From assembly GCA_045132055.1 (NCBI GenBank), contig JBGURP010000033.1, positions 325,610 through 389,609 on the forward strand: 64,000 bases of DNA. The letters are read 5' to 3'. Position numbers and translations under genes: made by a program. Under the pieces are notes generated by a model, which saw only the letters and a program-made list of their open reading frames with translations, did no database searches and was not told the DNA's origin. Origin of the DNA: F23-D06 sp045132055 (GTDB lineage Bacteria; Bacteroidota; Bacteroidia; Bacteroidales; WCHB1-69). Positions 18,830 through 27,924 of this stretch are shown here, piece after piece; position 1 is the first letter of the stretch, and each line of letters opens with the position of its first letter.

Positions 18830-20864
18830 GCTTTCCCCAGAATCTCAGTACCGCAATCTCAGCAAGGAAGCAGAGTAGGGCGAGTATAAGGAAGTACATC
18901 CAGAGAGGTTTGCCGTTGAGTTTGTCGGTGACACTCTTGGCGATGTTCTTGGTGTTGGCGCTGATAACGTCCACATTGTCGCCGGAGGCCTTGGCCATCT
19001 TCTTGAGCTCACTCTCGTCGTAGCAGTTGAGGTCCGACTCCTTGCGGTCCTGGTTGAACGCCAGCGTGCCTATGACCGCGCCGTCCTTGACGATGTCGTA
19101 AAAGCCGCTCTCCTGCACTTGGTCGTGGAAATACAGGGCTGTTTCGTTGCCCAAACTGCGCTGTTCAGGGATGAACTCGGTCTTGGAGTTGCGGGCTTTC
19201 AAAGTGATGCTGCCGTCACCCGTGGCACTGCGCAAGGGGATGGTCTGCATCCGGTCGGCGCCGATAACGTTGTACAACTTGCCTTGCATGGCACTCATGA
19301 TGCCGATGTTGTGCAGGGCGACGAATCCCAAGGCATGCCGATGGGTGTTGCCAAATTCATCGTTCATGGCTACTGCCGACAATATTATCTTGCCTTTTTC
19401 CACAGGGTAAACCGTGAGCAGGGATGCGCCATTCTCCAGCAACATGACTGTTTCGCTGCCCTGGCTGCCGCCGTTGCTGATGTCATAATGTTGCAGCGTG
19501 ACGGGCATGTCCAGTTGCTCGTGCTGGTTGTCTAATGCGCCTTTAAAGTAGATGCTCTCAGTGTTGATATGACTGCATTTCAGCTCCTTCTTGACCAAAG
19601 ACCCGTATGTGCCGGCTCCGAGGTTGCTCAGGAATTGGTTCCAGCTTTTGTCCATCTCCTTGGCAGGAAGCACTAGCAGGGTTCCGCCGCTTTTTACGAA
19701 CTTGGACAGCTCGTCAGCCAAACCTGATGAGAGTTTGGGGACTTCGCTCATCACGGCTACATCGCAGTTCTTCAGCTGCGTGTAGTTGACCTGCGTGTAA
19801 GGCATGGTCTGGTAGTTGAAAACGGAATCTTTGCCGTACAGCGATTGCAGGAAACGGTTGTTTTCCTTGTCCTGAATAGCGATGATGTTGGTGTTGTCGG
19901 TTACGCTGTATGTGAAATACAACTTGTCGTCAAAGGTGATGGGCGCATCTTCGATGACGAGCAAAGCACAATGCGTGCCAGCCTCTTCTATGCTGTAGGT
20001 CATTCGGCAGTCCATATAGTCGCCGGCCTTGAGGTCGATGGCGGCCATGGCTTTTTGCTTGTCGTTGACATACAGCTTGACCGGCAGCATGTTCAAGTCT
20101 TTGTCACCGTAGTTGTGAATTCTGGCCATCAGGGTTACCTGGTTGCCGACTTTGAAAACCGGAGACAGGAACCAGCAACTGTCAATGCCCACGTTGTTGC
20201 GTCCTTCTATGGGCATGGGGATGAGAAACGTGTTGTCAGTACTGTCTGTCGGCAACTTGGCTGGATTGAAATTGTTTTTCTGGAAGTCGGAGATGTAGTA
20301 ATGTATGACGTTGCTTTTCTGGGCGTTGAGCGCTGTGTTTTGCTCAAAGGCGATGATGTCTTCGAAGGTGCGGCTGTTGGGTGAAATCTGCACTTTGTCC
20401 AGTAACTCCAGCATCTGGTCGCGGTTCAGGATATGCGACTCCTCGCCAGTGAAATCCTGGGTGGTGAGCACGAAATCGTCGGAGAAATCGAAGGCGTTGA
20501 CGATGGATTTGGCGGCATCTATGGCTTCATAAAGCAGGGCGCTGTTTTCGCTGTTGGCCTCCATGGAGTAGGAGTTGTCAAGGAAGACGGTGATCAGATT
20601 GCCGTGTTTGTTCTTTTGTCCTTTGGCGGGAATGAATGGTTGGGCGAAGGCGAGTACAAGCGCGGCGATGCCCAGTATGCGCAACGCCAATACCACCAAC
20701 TGCTGGATGGTCTGCTCGCGTTTGGTCTTCTTCTTGATATCTTCCAACATCTTCACGTTGGAAAAATACACGGTCTTGTATCGTCTGAAGTTGAACAGAT
20801 GGATGATGATCGGTACGAGGATGGCGAAAAGGCCGAAGAGAAGAAGTGGGTTTGTGAAGGCCAT
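18810..20864 (-). CDS. BatA/vWA-domain membrane protein
   Basis: A 684-residue membrane protein. The N-terminal BatA-type segment has two helices (NPLLLFGLFAILVPIIIHLF at about 4-23, then LVVLALRILGIAALVLAFAQ at about 57-76). A vWA domain follows with a DNSYSM MIDAS (about 95), and a long periplasmic region ends in a C-terminal helix (LWMYFLILALLCFLAEIAVL). Such proteins occur with BatB-E or DUF58 genes in envelope-stress clusters; a DUF58 gene is in this window but 20 kb away. The ATG at 20864 is chosen over a TTG 6 nt upstream. The extreme C-terminus REMRD is encoded by the adjoining heptad repeat. Confidence 0.88.
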   Translation of the reverse strand: MAFTNPLLLFGLFAILVPIIIHLFNFRRYKTVYFSNVKMLEDIKKKTKREQTIQQLVVLALRILGIAALVLAFAQPFIPAKGQKNKHGNLITVFLDNSYSMEANSENSALLYEAIDAAKSIVNAFDFSDDFVLTTQDFTGEESHILNRDQMLELLDKVQISPNSRTFEDIIAFEQNTALNAQKSNVIHYYISDFQKNNFNPAKLPTDSTDNTFLIPMPIEGRNNVGIDSCWFLSPVFKVGNQVTLMARIHNYGDKDLNMLPVKLYVNDKQKAMAAIDLKAGDYMDCRMTYSIEEAGTHCALLVIEDAPITFDDKLYFTYSVTDNTNIIAIQDKENNRFLQSLYGKDSVFNYQTMPYTQVNYTQLKNCDVAVMSEVPKLSSGLADELSKFVKSGGTLLVLPAKEMDKSWNQFLSNLGAGTYGSLVKKELKCSHINTESIYFKGALDNQHEQLDMPVTLQHYDISNGGSQGSETVMLLENGASLLTVYPVEKGKIILSAVAMNDEFGNTHRHALGFVALHNIGIMSAMQGKLYNVIGADRMQTIPLRSATGDGSITLKARNSKTEFIPEQRSLGNETALYFHDQVQESGFYDIVKDGAVIGTLAFNQDRKESDLNCYDESELKKMAKASGDNVDVISANTKNIAKSVTDKLNGKPLWMYFLILALLCFLAEIAVLRFWGKPREMRD

Positions 20865-20887
20865 AGTCAATTTCTATAACAGGGCCG

Positions 20888-20895
20888 CAAATATA
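20888..20895 (-). promoter_or_regulatory. -7 promoter element of BatA-like gene
   Basis: TATATTTG on the minus strand, 23 nt before ATG 20864. Confidence 0.6.
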
Positions 20896-20993
20896 CAAAA
20901 AAAAGAGTATGATGTATCGATCGCGCAGGCACGATTTCCACCTTGCGATCCATAAGATCCGTGTGATCCGAGTGATCCGCGGAGAGAATCTCT

Positions 20994-21854
20994 CTACACC
21001 AACGTCCGAATCAGCTGTTCCTCATCGCCGGGGAGCAGGTAGATGGGCGGGATCTCGATCATGGTGAAGGCTCCGTAGTGTTGTTCCTCCTTCATGCGCA
21101 TGGCGGCGCGGGCGCACGAGACGAGTACCTGGCCCGTGAGTGCGGGGTTGTTGATCTCCATGTTGAATTCGAAACGTTGGTTGTGGGTCGCACCGCTCAC
21201 ACCGGAACGTGTCAGGTTCACGCCGTGTGCCACGTTGTTTAGCACATCAATGGAGGGCACTTGGATAACATGTGTTTCATCGTGGGCGAAGTAGTCATCC
21301 TGCAGCAGAAGTTTTTCCACTGTGGCAAAATCGGCGCCAACCTCCAGTTCCACATAGACCATGCGGCGGTGTATTCCTGTGCCGAGCGGGATTGTCATCG
21401 AGAGTGCGTCCTTCACGCCGGGGATGGCCTTGGCGGCCACGGTGTGGCCCATGCTGCGCCCGGGGCCGAAGTTGGTGTACGTGATGCCCTTCGGGGCCAG
21501 TGCCAGCAACAGGGCACGCACCACTGAATCTGAGCCCGGATCCCAGCCAGCGGCAATCACGCTGATTGCTTTGTGCTCTTTGGCAGCGGGAGTCAGACGC
21601 TTGCGCAGGTCGAAAATCTGCCCGTGGATGTCAAAACTGTCAACGGTGGAGATGCCCCGTTGGAGGAACTTCTCCGCGAAATCGGGCACTTGGCGGGTGG
21701 GCGTGCAAAGAGCTACCACATCAGCATCGATGTTGTCCAAATTGTCATTATGATGATAAATGCCGGTCAACTGCATGTCGTTAGCGGACATTACGGCCTG
21801 TTCCACGGCTTTTCCTATGTTTCCGTATCCTAAGATGGCGATTTTTGTTTGCAT
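20994..21854 (-). CDS. ddh: meso-Diaminopimelate D-dehydrogenase
   Basis: NADPH-dependent oxidoreductase making meso-DAP from tetrahydrodipicolinate in one step for lysine and peptidoglycan synthesis. The 286 residues show the Rossmann motif ILGYGNIGKAVEQA (about 7-20), the CTPT segment, GWDPGSDSVVRALLLAL and GPGRSMGHTVAAKAIPGVK (about 130-150). The shorter length relative to about 320-residue type I enzymes fits the type II-like group seen in Bacteroidota. The ATG at 21854 is used rather than a TTG 6 nt upstream. It begins 18 nt after the RlmI-like gene, so both are probably co-transcribed. Confidence 0.92.
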   Translation of the reverse strand: MQTKIAILGYGNIGKAVEQAVMSANDMQLTGIYHHNDNLDNIDADVVALCTPTRQVPDFAEKFLQRGISTVDSFDIHGQIFDLRKRLTPAAKEHKAISVIAAGWDPGSDSVVRALLLALAPKGITYTNFGPGRSMGHTVAAKAIPGVKDALSMTIPLGTGIHRRMVYVELEVGADFATVEKLLLQDDYFAHDETHVIQVPSIDVLNNVAHGVNLTRSGVSGATHNQRFEFNMEINNPALTGQVLVSCARAAMRMKEEQHYGAFTMIEIPPIYLLPGDEEQLIRTLV

Positions 21855-21872
21855 ATTCAAATATTTTTTGAT

Positions 21873-23066
21873 TTAAAAATTCATTTCTGTTATTTCCACG
21901 GCCAATCCTTTCAAATATTCACCTTCGGGATGATAAATGTTGATGGGGTGGTCGAGGGCGTGCTGCATGCGGTGGACGATGCGCGCGTTCTTGTGCTCCA
22001 TGGCGGCCGCCGAGAAAACGATGGTCTTGAAATCGTCTTGGCTGATGGCCTGCGAGCACGAGAAGGTGAAGAGCAGACCTCCAGGGGTCAGCTTCCGCAT
22101 GGCTTGGCGGTTGATGTTGCGGTATCCTTTGATGCCCTGCTCCTTCACGCGGTGGTGCTTGGCGAAGGCTGGCGGGTCAAGCACGATGAGGTCGTAGCTG
22201 TGGTCGGGCGTGTTGTCCAGGAATTTGAACACATCTTCGCAATAGGCGGCATGGCGGCTGGCAGCCTCCTCGCCCAAAAGGGCAATGTTCTGCTCAGTCA
22301 GCTCGATGGCCTTGCGCGAGATATCCACGGAATCCACGTGCGTGGCGCCGCCGCGCAGTGCGTAGGCGGAGAACCCGCCCGAGTAACAGAACATGTTGAG
22401 CACACGGCAATTCTTAGCCAGCTGGCCCACGAGGGCGCGACTGTCGCGCTGATCCAAGAAGAAGCCCGTCTTCTGCCCGCCCGGGATGTCGATTTGGAAT
22501 GGTATCCCGTTCTCTTTGCCGATAATGGGCGTTAACTCACCATAGAACAGGCCGTCTTCGCTAGGATTGTCGGCGGTCTCCGACAGGGTGAGACTGCTTT
22601 TGTTGTAGATGGATTTGAGATCGGGAAGAAGTTCTCTAAGTATCTGTACGAATGTGTCTTTCAGCAGATACATGCCGTAGGAGTGAAACTGTAACACGGC
22701 GTTGCCATCATATACATCGATGATGAGGCCTGGTAGCCTATCACCTTCGCCGTTCACGAGTCGGTACATGTTGGTGTCCGGGTTCCTGATAAGTCCGATG
22801 CGCTGGCGGTATTGTAGCGCACTGACGAACTTCTGTCTCCAAAACCCATAGTCGGGCAACTGTTGGACGAAACTGAAAACGCGAACCGCAATGGAACTAT
22901 CGTGAAAATGCCCCATCGCCAGAAACTGTCCGCTATGGTCGCAAACCTCCACCATGTCGCCGCTGGCAATACCACGGTCCATCTTGGCCACCGCCCCGGA
23001 GAATACCCACGGGTGATAGCGGAGGAGAGACTTCTCTTTGCCCTTATGTAACGTTATTTTTTTCAT
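21873..23066 (-). CDS. Class I SAM-dependent rRNA methyltransferase (RlmI-like)
   Basis: A 397-residue RNA cytosine-C5-type methyltransferase of the RlmI/RlmK class. It has an N-terminal PUA-like domain (HPWVFSGAVAKMD), a central EEHEE-like region, and a SAM-binding Rossmann domain with VLNMFCYSGGFSAYALRGGA (about 220) and DLIVLDPPAFAK (about 290). FSCSQAIS (about 350) contains a conserved Cys. The position methylated (23S m5C1962 in E. coli RlmI) is inferred from the family. The first codon is ATG 23066, three bases after a TTG. Confidence 0.9.
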   Translation of the reverse strand: MKKITLHKGKEKSLLRYHPWVFSGAVAKMDRGIASGDMVEVCDHSGQFLAMGHFHDSSIAVRVFSFVQQLPDYGFWRQKFVSALQYRQRIGLIRNPDTNMYRLVNGEGDRLPGLIIDVYDGNAVLQFHSYGMYLLKDTFVQILRELLPDLKSIYNKSSLTLSETADNPSEDGLFYGELTPIIGKENGIPFQIDIPGGQKTGFFLDQRDSRALVGQLAKNCRVLNMFCYSGGFSAYALRGGATHVDSVDISRKAIELTEQNIALLGEEAASRHAAYCEDVFKFLDNTPDHSYDLIVLDPPAFAKHHRVKEQGIKGYRNINRQAMRKLTPGGLLFTFSCSQAISQDDFKTIVFSAAAMEHKNARIVHRMQHALDHPINIYHPEGEYLKGLAVEITEMNF

Positions 23067-23111
23067 CAAAAGAGTTTCTTTAATTGAAAATTGAGAATTA
23101 AAGATTAAATA

Positions 23112-23142
23112 AATCTCTCATCTCTAATCTCTAATCTTTCAT
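23112..23142. repeat. Period-7 tract at DUF1846 gene 3' end
   Basis: Heptads CTCATCT/CTAATCT/CTTTCAT, purine-rich on the minus mRNA strand, overlapping the DUF1846 stop codon. An AATTGAGAATT tract follows toward the RlmI-like start. Confidence 0.75.
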
Positions 23143-24599
23143 TTCCTCACTGGCTCGCACGTAAGTCCAATCCCTAACTTCTTGAAAATCTTGTGATCTA
23201 CTTCGCTGAGCATGACGGTGGTGTGGGCTTGGCAACCGTTCAGTTGCGGCAGGCATTCGAGGGCCTTACGACAGTTTTCGTCGTTGAGACTCAGCATGGA
23301 TAAGGCCACCAGCACTTCGTCCGTGTGCAATCGCGGGTTGCGGCCGTGCAGGAGGTTGACTTTCGTCTGCTGGATGGGCTCGATCATCTCCTGCGGGATG
23401 AGCTTCACGTCATGGTCAATGCCGGCCAGGTATTTGGTGGCATTAAGCAGGAGCGCGGCGCTGGGACCGAGCAGGGGAGTAGTCTTGGCGGTGATGATGG
23501 TGCCGTCGGCCAGCTCGATGGCGGATGAGGCTACGCCAGTCTCCTCTTTGCGCTTGCGGGCGGCGATGATGGGTTTGCGGTTCTCCGCCGTGACTTGCGC
23601 CCGCTTGAGCAGCAACGAAATCTTGTTCACTTCCTCTTCGGTGGATTTGCCGTTAACTACATTGCATAAAGCTGTGAAATAACGGCGGATGATTTCGTCT
23701 TTGGAGGCCTCGCAGCATATCTCATCATCCGAAATGCAGTATCCGGCCATGTTGACGCCCATGTCAGTGGGCGATTTGTATGGGTTTTCCCCGTAGATGC
23801 CTTCGAAAATGGCATTCAGGACGGGGAAGATTTCAATGTCGCGGTTGTAGTTGACGGCCATGTTGCCGTAGGCTTCCAGATGGAAGGGGTCGATCATGTT
23901 CACGTCGTCCAAATCTGCGGTGGCGGCTTCGTAGGCAATGTTCACGGGATGTTTTAGCGACAGGTTCCAGATGGGAAAGGTCTCGAACTTGGCATAGCCG
24001 GCCTTGACGCCCCGCTGGTTTTCTTGATACAGCTGACTCAGGCACACGGCCATCTTGCCGCTGCCGGGTCCCGGGGCTGTCACCACCACTAACGGACGGG
24101 TGGTCTTGACGTATTCGTTGCGCCCGAATCCGTCGGGAGAGTCGATAAGATCGACATTGGTGGGGTATCCTTCAATGAGGTAATGATAATAGACATCAAT
24201 GCCCAGTCGCTCCAGCCGTTCGCGATACGCCATCGCGCTGGCCTGCCCGTTGTAGTGGGTGATGACCACACCGCTGACCATGAACCCGCGTCCGATGAAG
24301 ATGTCGCGCAGACGCAACACGTCCTCGTCGTATGTGATGCCCAGGTCGCCGCGGATTTTGTTTTTCTCGATATCCACGGCACTGATGACGATGATGATTT
24401 CCGCATCGTCCTGCAGTTGTGTAAGCATGCGCAACTTGCTGTCGGGCTGGAATCCAGGCAAAACGCGGCTCGCGTGGAAGTCGTCATACAACTTCCCGCC
24501 GAATTCCAGATAAAGCTTGTGGCCGAATTGAGCGATGCGCTCCTTGATGTGTTCTGATTGGATTTTCAGATACTTCCCGTTATCAAAACCTACTTTCAT
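23139..24599 (-). CDS. DUF1846 domain-containing protein
   Basis: A 486-residue cytosolic protein of the DUF1846 family. It begins MKVGFDNGKYLKIQSEHIKE and contains LEFGGKLYDDFHASRVLPGF, a P-loop-like APGPGSGKMAVCLSQLY (about 185-200) and VNMAGYCISDD (about 300). The structure of one Firmicutes member is known, but the biochemical role of the family is not established; the GSGK segment suggests phosphate or nucleotide binding. ATG 24599 is chosen because the TATATTTG box at 24624-24631 rules out the 9-residue extension. Confidence 0.92.
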   Translation of the reverse strand: MKVGFDNGKYLKIQSEHIKERIAQFGHKLYLEFGGKLYDDFHASRVLPGFQPDSKLRMLTQLQDDAEIIIVISAVDIEKNKIRGDLGITYDEDVLRLRDIFIGRGFMVSGVVITHYNGQASAMAYRERLERLGIDVYYHYLIEGYPTNVDLIDSPDGFGRNEYVKTTRPLVVVTAPGPGSGKMAVCLSQLYQENQRGVKAGYAKFETFPIWNLSLKHPVNIAYEAATADLDDVNMIDPFHLEAYGNMAVNYNRDIEIFPVLNAIFEGIYGENPYKSPTDMGVNMAGYCISDDEICCEASKDEIIRRYFTALCNVVNGKSTEEEVNKISLLLKRAQVTAENRKPIIAARKRKEETGVASSAIELADGTIITAKTTPLLGPSAALLLNATKYLAGIDHDVKLIPQEMIEPIQQTKVNLLHGRNPRLHTDEVLVALSMLSLNDENCRKALECLPQLNGCQAHTTVMLSEVDHKIFKKLGIGLTCEPVRK

Positions 24600-24623
24600 A
24601 TTAGCAATGTTTAATACGGGGTG

Positions 24624-24631
24624 CAAATATA
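24624..24631 (-). promoter_or_regulatory. -7 promoter element of DUF1846 gene
   Basis: TATATTTG on the minus strand, 24 nt before ATG 24599. It faces away from the kal promoter 44 bp further on. Confidence 0.6.
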
Positions 24632-24674
24632 AATTTTTTTCTTTTTCACAAAAGACTTTTTCTTAATTTTGTTG

Positions 24675-24682
24675 TACTTTTG
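24675..24682 (+). promoter_or_regulatory. -7 promoter element of kal-kce
   Basis: TACTTTTG, 42 nt before ATG 24725. Confidence 0.6.
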
Positions 24683-24724
24683 CAACCGCAGAAAATTTTT
24701 GATAATCTTTAAAATATTTTTTCT

Positions 24725-25117
24725 ATGGAAGAAAAGAAAACTTCAATGATCAGACTTAGAATGAGCTCTCAGGACGCTCATTATGGTGGAAATTTGGTTG
24801 ACGGTGCACACATGCTGGCCCTGTTCGGCGATGTGGCCACGGAACTGTTAATTATGCAAGATGGCGACGAAGGCCTCTTCTGTGCATACGACAATGTGGA
24901 ATTCCTTGCACCTGTTTATGCCGGCGACTATATCGAGGCTGTGGGTGAAATCACCCATGTGGGCAACACCTCCCGCAAGATGGTTTTCGAAGCCCGCAAG
25001 ATCATTGCCCCGCGTCCGGACATCAGCCCTTCCGCTGCCGATGTACTGGAAGAACCCATCGTGGTTTGCCGCGCCTCCGGCACTTGTGTAACGCCGAAGC
25101 AATGCCAGAGGAAGTAG
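24725..25117 (+). CDS. kal: 3-Aminobutyryl-CoA ammonia-lyase
   Basis: Hotdog-fold enzyme of 130 residues that eliminates ammonia from L-3-aminobutyryl-CoA to give crotonyl-CoA in lysine fermentation. Family segments are MIRLRMSSQDAHYGGNLVDG (about 8-27), ALFGDVATELLI, NVEFLAPVYAGDYIE (about 59) and GNTSRKMVFEA. It is followed by kce (3-keto-5-aminohexanoate cleavage enzyme), the preceding step, so the pair makes sense as an operon. The other pathway genes (kamA, kamDE, kdd) are not in this window. Confidence 0.93.
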   Translation: MEEKKTSMIRLRMSSQDAHYGGNLVDGAHMLALFGDVATELLIMQDGDEGLFCAYDNVEFLAPVYAGDYIEAVGEITHVGNTSRKMVFEARKIIAPRPDISPSAADVLEEPIVVCRASGTCVTPKQCQRK

Positions 25118-25149
25118 TTGAGAGTTGAGAGATTAGAGATGAGAGATAA
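25118..25149. repeat. Period-7 purine tract between kal and kce
   Basis: GAGAGTT-GAGAGATTAGAGATGAGAGA type heptads begin at the base after the kal TAG. The purine strand is the mRNA. It is followed by a pyrimidine-rich CCTCCT/TACCCC stretch up to the kce start. Confidence 0.75.
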
Positions 25150-25226
25150 TAGTTATCCTCCTCTCCTCTTATCCTCCTTTCCTCATTCACCCTTTTTACC
25201 CCATTTACCAACTAAACTAGATAATT

Positions 25227-26054
25227 ATGGAAAAACTGATAATTACCGCCGCTATTTGCGGTGCTGAAGTTACGAAAGAACAGAATCCTGCTGTGCCTTA
25301 TACAGTGGAGGAGATTGTAAAGGAAGCCAAATCCGCCGTAGATGCCGGTGCTGCCATCGTGCACCTGCACGTGCGTGAGGACGACGGCACGCCCACGCAG
25401 AGCCGCGACCGCTTCCAGGAGTGCGAGACCGCCATTTACAAGGCTTGCCCGAATGTTATCCTCATTCCGTCCACTGGCGGTGCCGTGGGCATGACTCCGG
25501 AGGAGCGTCTCCAATCCACAGACACCACGCCCGTGCCGGAGATGGCCACGCTGGACTGTGGTACTTGCAACTTCGGCGACGAGATTTTCGACAACACCAT
25601 GCCGACCATGCGTGCTTTTGGCAAGCGCATGATGGAGCGTGGCATCAAGCCCGAGTACGAGTGCTTTGAGATGGGCCACTTGGATACCATCCTGACCATG
25701 GCCCGCAAAGGCCAGGTGCCCGGAGCTCCCATGCAGTTCAACTTCGTGTTGGGCGTGCCTGGCTGTACGCCTGCCACGGTGGACAATCTCTGTTGGCTCG
25801 TGAAGAACATCCCTGCCGGTTCCACGTGGACCAGCACGGGCATTGGTCGCCATGCATTCACGCTGGCTGCTCCCACCATCGTGATGGGCGGCAACGTGCG
25901 CGTGGGCTTCGAAGACAACCTCTACCTTGAAAGAGGTGTGTTGGCCAAGTCCAACGGCGAGCTTGTGGACAAGGTCGTCCGCATGGCCAAGTTGCTCGGC
26001 CGCGAGGTAGCCACCTCCGACGAGGCAAGAGTCATCCTCGGCCTGAAGAAGTAA
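25227..26054 (+). CDS. kce: 3-Keto-5-aminohexanoate cleavage enzyme
   Basis: Zinc-dependent BKACE-family TIM-barrel enzyme of 275 residues that condenses 3-keto-5-aminohexanoate with acetyl-CoA to give 3-aminobutyryl-CoA and acetoacetate. Motifs: IITAAICGAEVTKEQNPAVP (about 4-23), AGAAIVHLHVREDDG with the zinc His pair (about 47), STGGAVGMTPEERL, and ECFEMGHLDTI (about 145). The kal product acts on the Kce product, which supports specific assignment over generic BKACE members. A strong terminator follows. Confidence 0.93.
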   Translation: MEKLIITAAICGAEVTKEQNPAVPYTVEEIVKEAKSAVDAGAAIVHLHVREDDGTPTQSRDRFQECETAIYKACPNVILIPSTGGAVGMTPEERLQSTDTTPVPEMATLDCGTCNFGDEIFDNTMPTMRAFGKRMMERGIKPEYECFEMGHLDTILTMARKGQVPGAPMQFNFVLGVPGCTPATVDNLCWLVKNIPAGSTWTSTGIGRHAFTLAAPTIVMGGNVRVGFEDNLYLERGVLAKSNGELVDKVVRMAKLLGREVATSDEARVILGLKK

Positions 26055-26074
26055 TCAGGTCTTTATTTGAAACG

Positions 26075-26104
26075 AAAAAAGCCACCTTTTGGTGGCTTTT
26101 TTTT
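26075..26104. terminator. Bidirectional terminator between kce and TlpA-like gene
   Basis: AAAAAAGCCACC-TTTT-GGTGGCTTTTTT is a perfect stem with A/T flanks on both strands, between convergent genes. Confidence 0.92.
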
Positions 26105-26122
26105 ATTTTACGCTTTGCACCA

Positions 26123-26145
26123 TTCCGCCAGCTTTGCTGGCGGAA
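26123..26145. repeat. Perfect inverted repeat TTCCGCCAGC/GCTGGCGGAA
   Basis: 10-bp arms around TTT, just beyond the kce terminator and 45 bp from the TlpA-like stop. It looks like a mobile REP-like palindrome rather than a terminator because no T-run follows. Confidence 0.7.
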
Positions 26146-26190
26146 CCTCCAACGTTAACCATGTAACTCTGCTTGTTGCGGAATCCCCAA

Positions 26191-27885
26191 CTATTTATTG
26201 ATCATCTCCCTCACGGCGTTCTCCAAAGCGGCGCCGCGCAGGTCCTTGGCCACGATGCGGCCTTCACGGTCGAGCAGGAACATGGCCGGGATGGAACGCA
26301 CACCATAAATTGCGGCGGCTTCGGAGGACCAGTATTTCAAATCGCTCACGTGGTTGGGCCATACCAATTGGTCATCTTTGATGGCCTTCTTCCAACTGTT
26401 GGCATCACGGTCCAATGAGACGCTGAACACCTCAAAACCTTTGTCGTGGTATTTCTGATAGACGTTGCGCACGTTGGGGCTCTCGCGGCGGCACGGACCA
26501 CACCAAGAGGCCCAGAAGTCGATGAGCACCACCTTGCCGCGCAGGTCGGAAAGCTTGCGGATGTTGCCGTCAGGATCAGGGAATGCCAGCTCCGGTGCCA
26601 TGGAGCCAATGCCCGTTCTGCCCGCAGGGGAGTTCATCACCATGTAACGCTCCTTTACAATGGGATGTGTGGGATATTTCTTGTACAAAGCATTGATCAC
26701 AGACTCGTGCAAGGCGGCGTTCTGCTCCTTCGGGAACAAATCCAGGAACATCAGCGTGGCAATGTCGTCCTTGTTGTCCAAGATGGCCTGCTTGATCTGG
26801 TTGCTGATGGCAGCATCAGTCTCGTTGTAGGCGGTCTGATACTTGTTGACGACTGCCTTTACCAGTTGCTGCGCGCCGCTCACGGCATTCGCACCTACGG
26901 ATTTCTGCACATTCATGCTGGCGTTGTATTCGGCCTTGCTCTTGGCAATGGCTTGCAATGTGGCTACAGGAAATGCGCTGACCACATGGTTGACCCAAGC
27001 ACTCTTGTTGCTTTTCTTGTCAAAAAGGCTCTCATACGCCAAACTGTCACGCTCGCTGATGAGAAGTTTGGCTTTTTCCCAGCTGCTGCCAAGTGCGGAT
27101 TGGGCAGCAGTCTGCCGGTTGTCAGTCTCTGTCAGATAGTTGTCCAAGATGGCGTAATAGTCTTTGTTGCCTGCCAAACGGTTGGTGTTGAAGTCATAAA
27201 ACAGTGTCTTGCTTTCCATGAAATTTTGGAATGGACGGTAGTTGTTGTCCAAACCTTTCAGATATGTCAATGCCATAGATGCGAATGTCTCCACATCGCC
27301 ACCTTTCACTTTTCCTTTAGGGGCGAAGTAGGAGATGAGCTCGGAAATAGAATCAACATTTCCAAAGGCATTCATGACGTAGTTGTCAATTTCATTGGTC
27401 GTCTGTCTGAAATTGGTGACTTCCTGCGTCATCTTGCTCCAGTATTTCTGGGCTTCATCCTTCTGCAAGGCATTGTTCAGGCTGTCAATGACCTCTTTTT
27501 TGTAGTTGTTGGCGCTGCTCACATCCTGCACGAAAGCCATGGAGGGGGAGTTGGTCACGCTGACCACATTCTGCAGGTCTTCCGCATCAATGATGAGCTC
27601 CATGTTTTCACCTGGCGTGATGACGATGAGAAAATAGTTTTCGTCACCGAAATCAAAACGATAGATGTCGTTGGGTATGTCCAGTTTCATGGAAAAAGCG
27701 TCATTCTTGATGTCTGCGGAAGCGTATGAGGTTCTTCCGTTGCCGTACGCATTAATCAGATCCACATGATTGAATGTGTTGTTTTGGATAGAAACGCTCA
27801 CGGTGGACTGGTTTTGGGCAAAAGCTCCGAAGCCCATGAACAAGACGATGATTATCAGTGCGAATTTTTGAATTATAGAAGACAT
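26191..27885 (-). CDS. TlpA-family thioredoxin-like protein, secreted
   Basis: A 564-residue periplasmic protein. The signal peptide spans residues 1-24 (MGFGAFAQ). An N-terminal beta-rich DUF4369-like region and a long helical middle follow. The C-terminal thioredoxin-like domain (about 425-564) has the redox motif FWASWCGPCRRESP at about residue 468 and the cis-Pro loop GVRSIPAMFLLDREG. It probably reduces or oxidises periplasmic disulfides, perhaps for cytochrome c maturation (ccsBA is also in the window) but without direct linkage. The start ATG 27885 follows the TATTTTTG box at 27908-27915, which excludes an 11-residue extension. Confidence 0.92.
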   Translation of the reverse strand: MSSIIQKFALIIIVLFMGFGAFAQNQSTVSVSIQNNTFNHVDLINAYGNGRTSYASADIKNDAFSMKLDIPNDIYRFDFGDENYFLIVITPGENMELIIDAEDLQNVVSVTNSPSMAFVQDVSSANNYKKEVIDSLNNALQKDEAQKYWSKMTQEVTNFRQTTNEIDNYVMNAFGNVDSISELISYFAPKGKVKGGDVETFASMALTYLKGLDNNYRPFQNFMESKTLFYDFNTNRLAGNKDYYAILDNYLTETDNRQTAAQSALGSSWEKAKLLISERDSLAYESLFDKKSNKSAWVNHVVSAFPVATLQAIAKSKAEYNASMNVQKSVGANAVSGAQQLVKAVVNKYQTAYNETDAAISNQIKQAILDNKDDIATLMFLDLFPKEQNAALHESVINALYKKYPTHPIVKERYMVMNSPAGRTGIGSMAPELAFPDPDGNIRKLSDLRGKVVLIDFWASWCGPCRRESPNVRNVYQKYHDKGFEVFSVSLDRDANSWKKAIKDDQLVWPNHVSDLKYWSSEAAAIYGVRSIPAMFLLDREGRIVAKDLRGAALENAVREMINK

Positions 27886-27907
27886 AGTCAGTTGTTTTTT
27901 AGGGGTG

Positions 27908-27915
27908 CAAAAATA
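27908..27915 (-). promoter_or_regulatory. -7 promoter element of TlpA-like gene
   Basis: TATTTTTG on the minus strand, 22 nt before ATG 27885 and just after the rnr stop codon. Confidence 0.65.
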
Positions 27916-27924
27916 CAAAAATAT

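Noticed and set aside
20994..21854. 3,5-diaminohexanoate dehydrogenase (kdd), which would complete the lysine fermentation set near kal-kce
   Set aside because: The GWDPGSDS and GPGRSMGHTVAAKAIPGVK segments and the length match diaminopimelate dehydrogenase instead.
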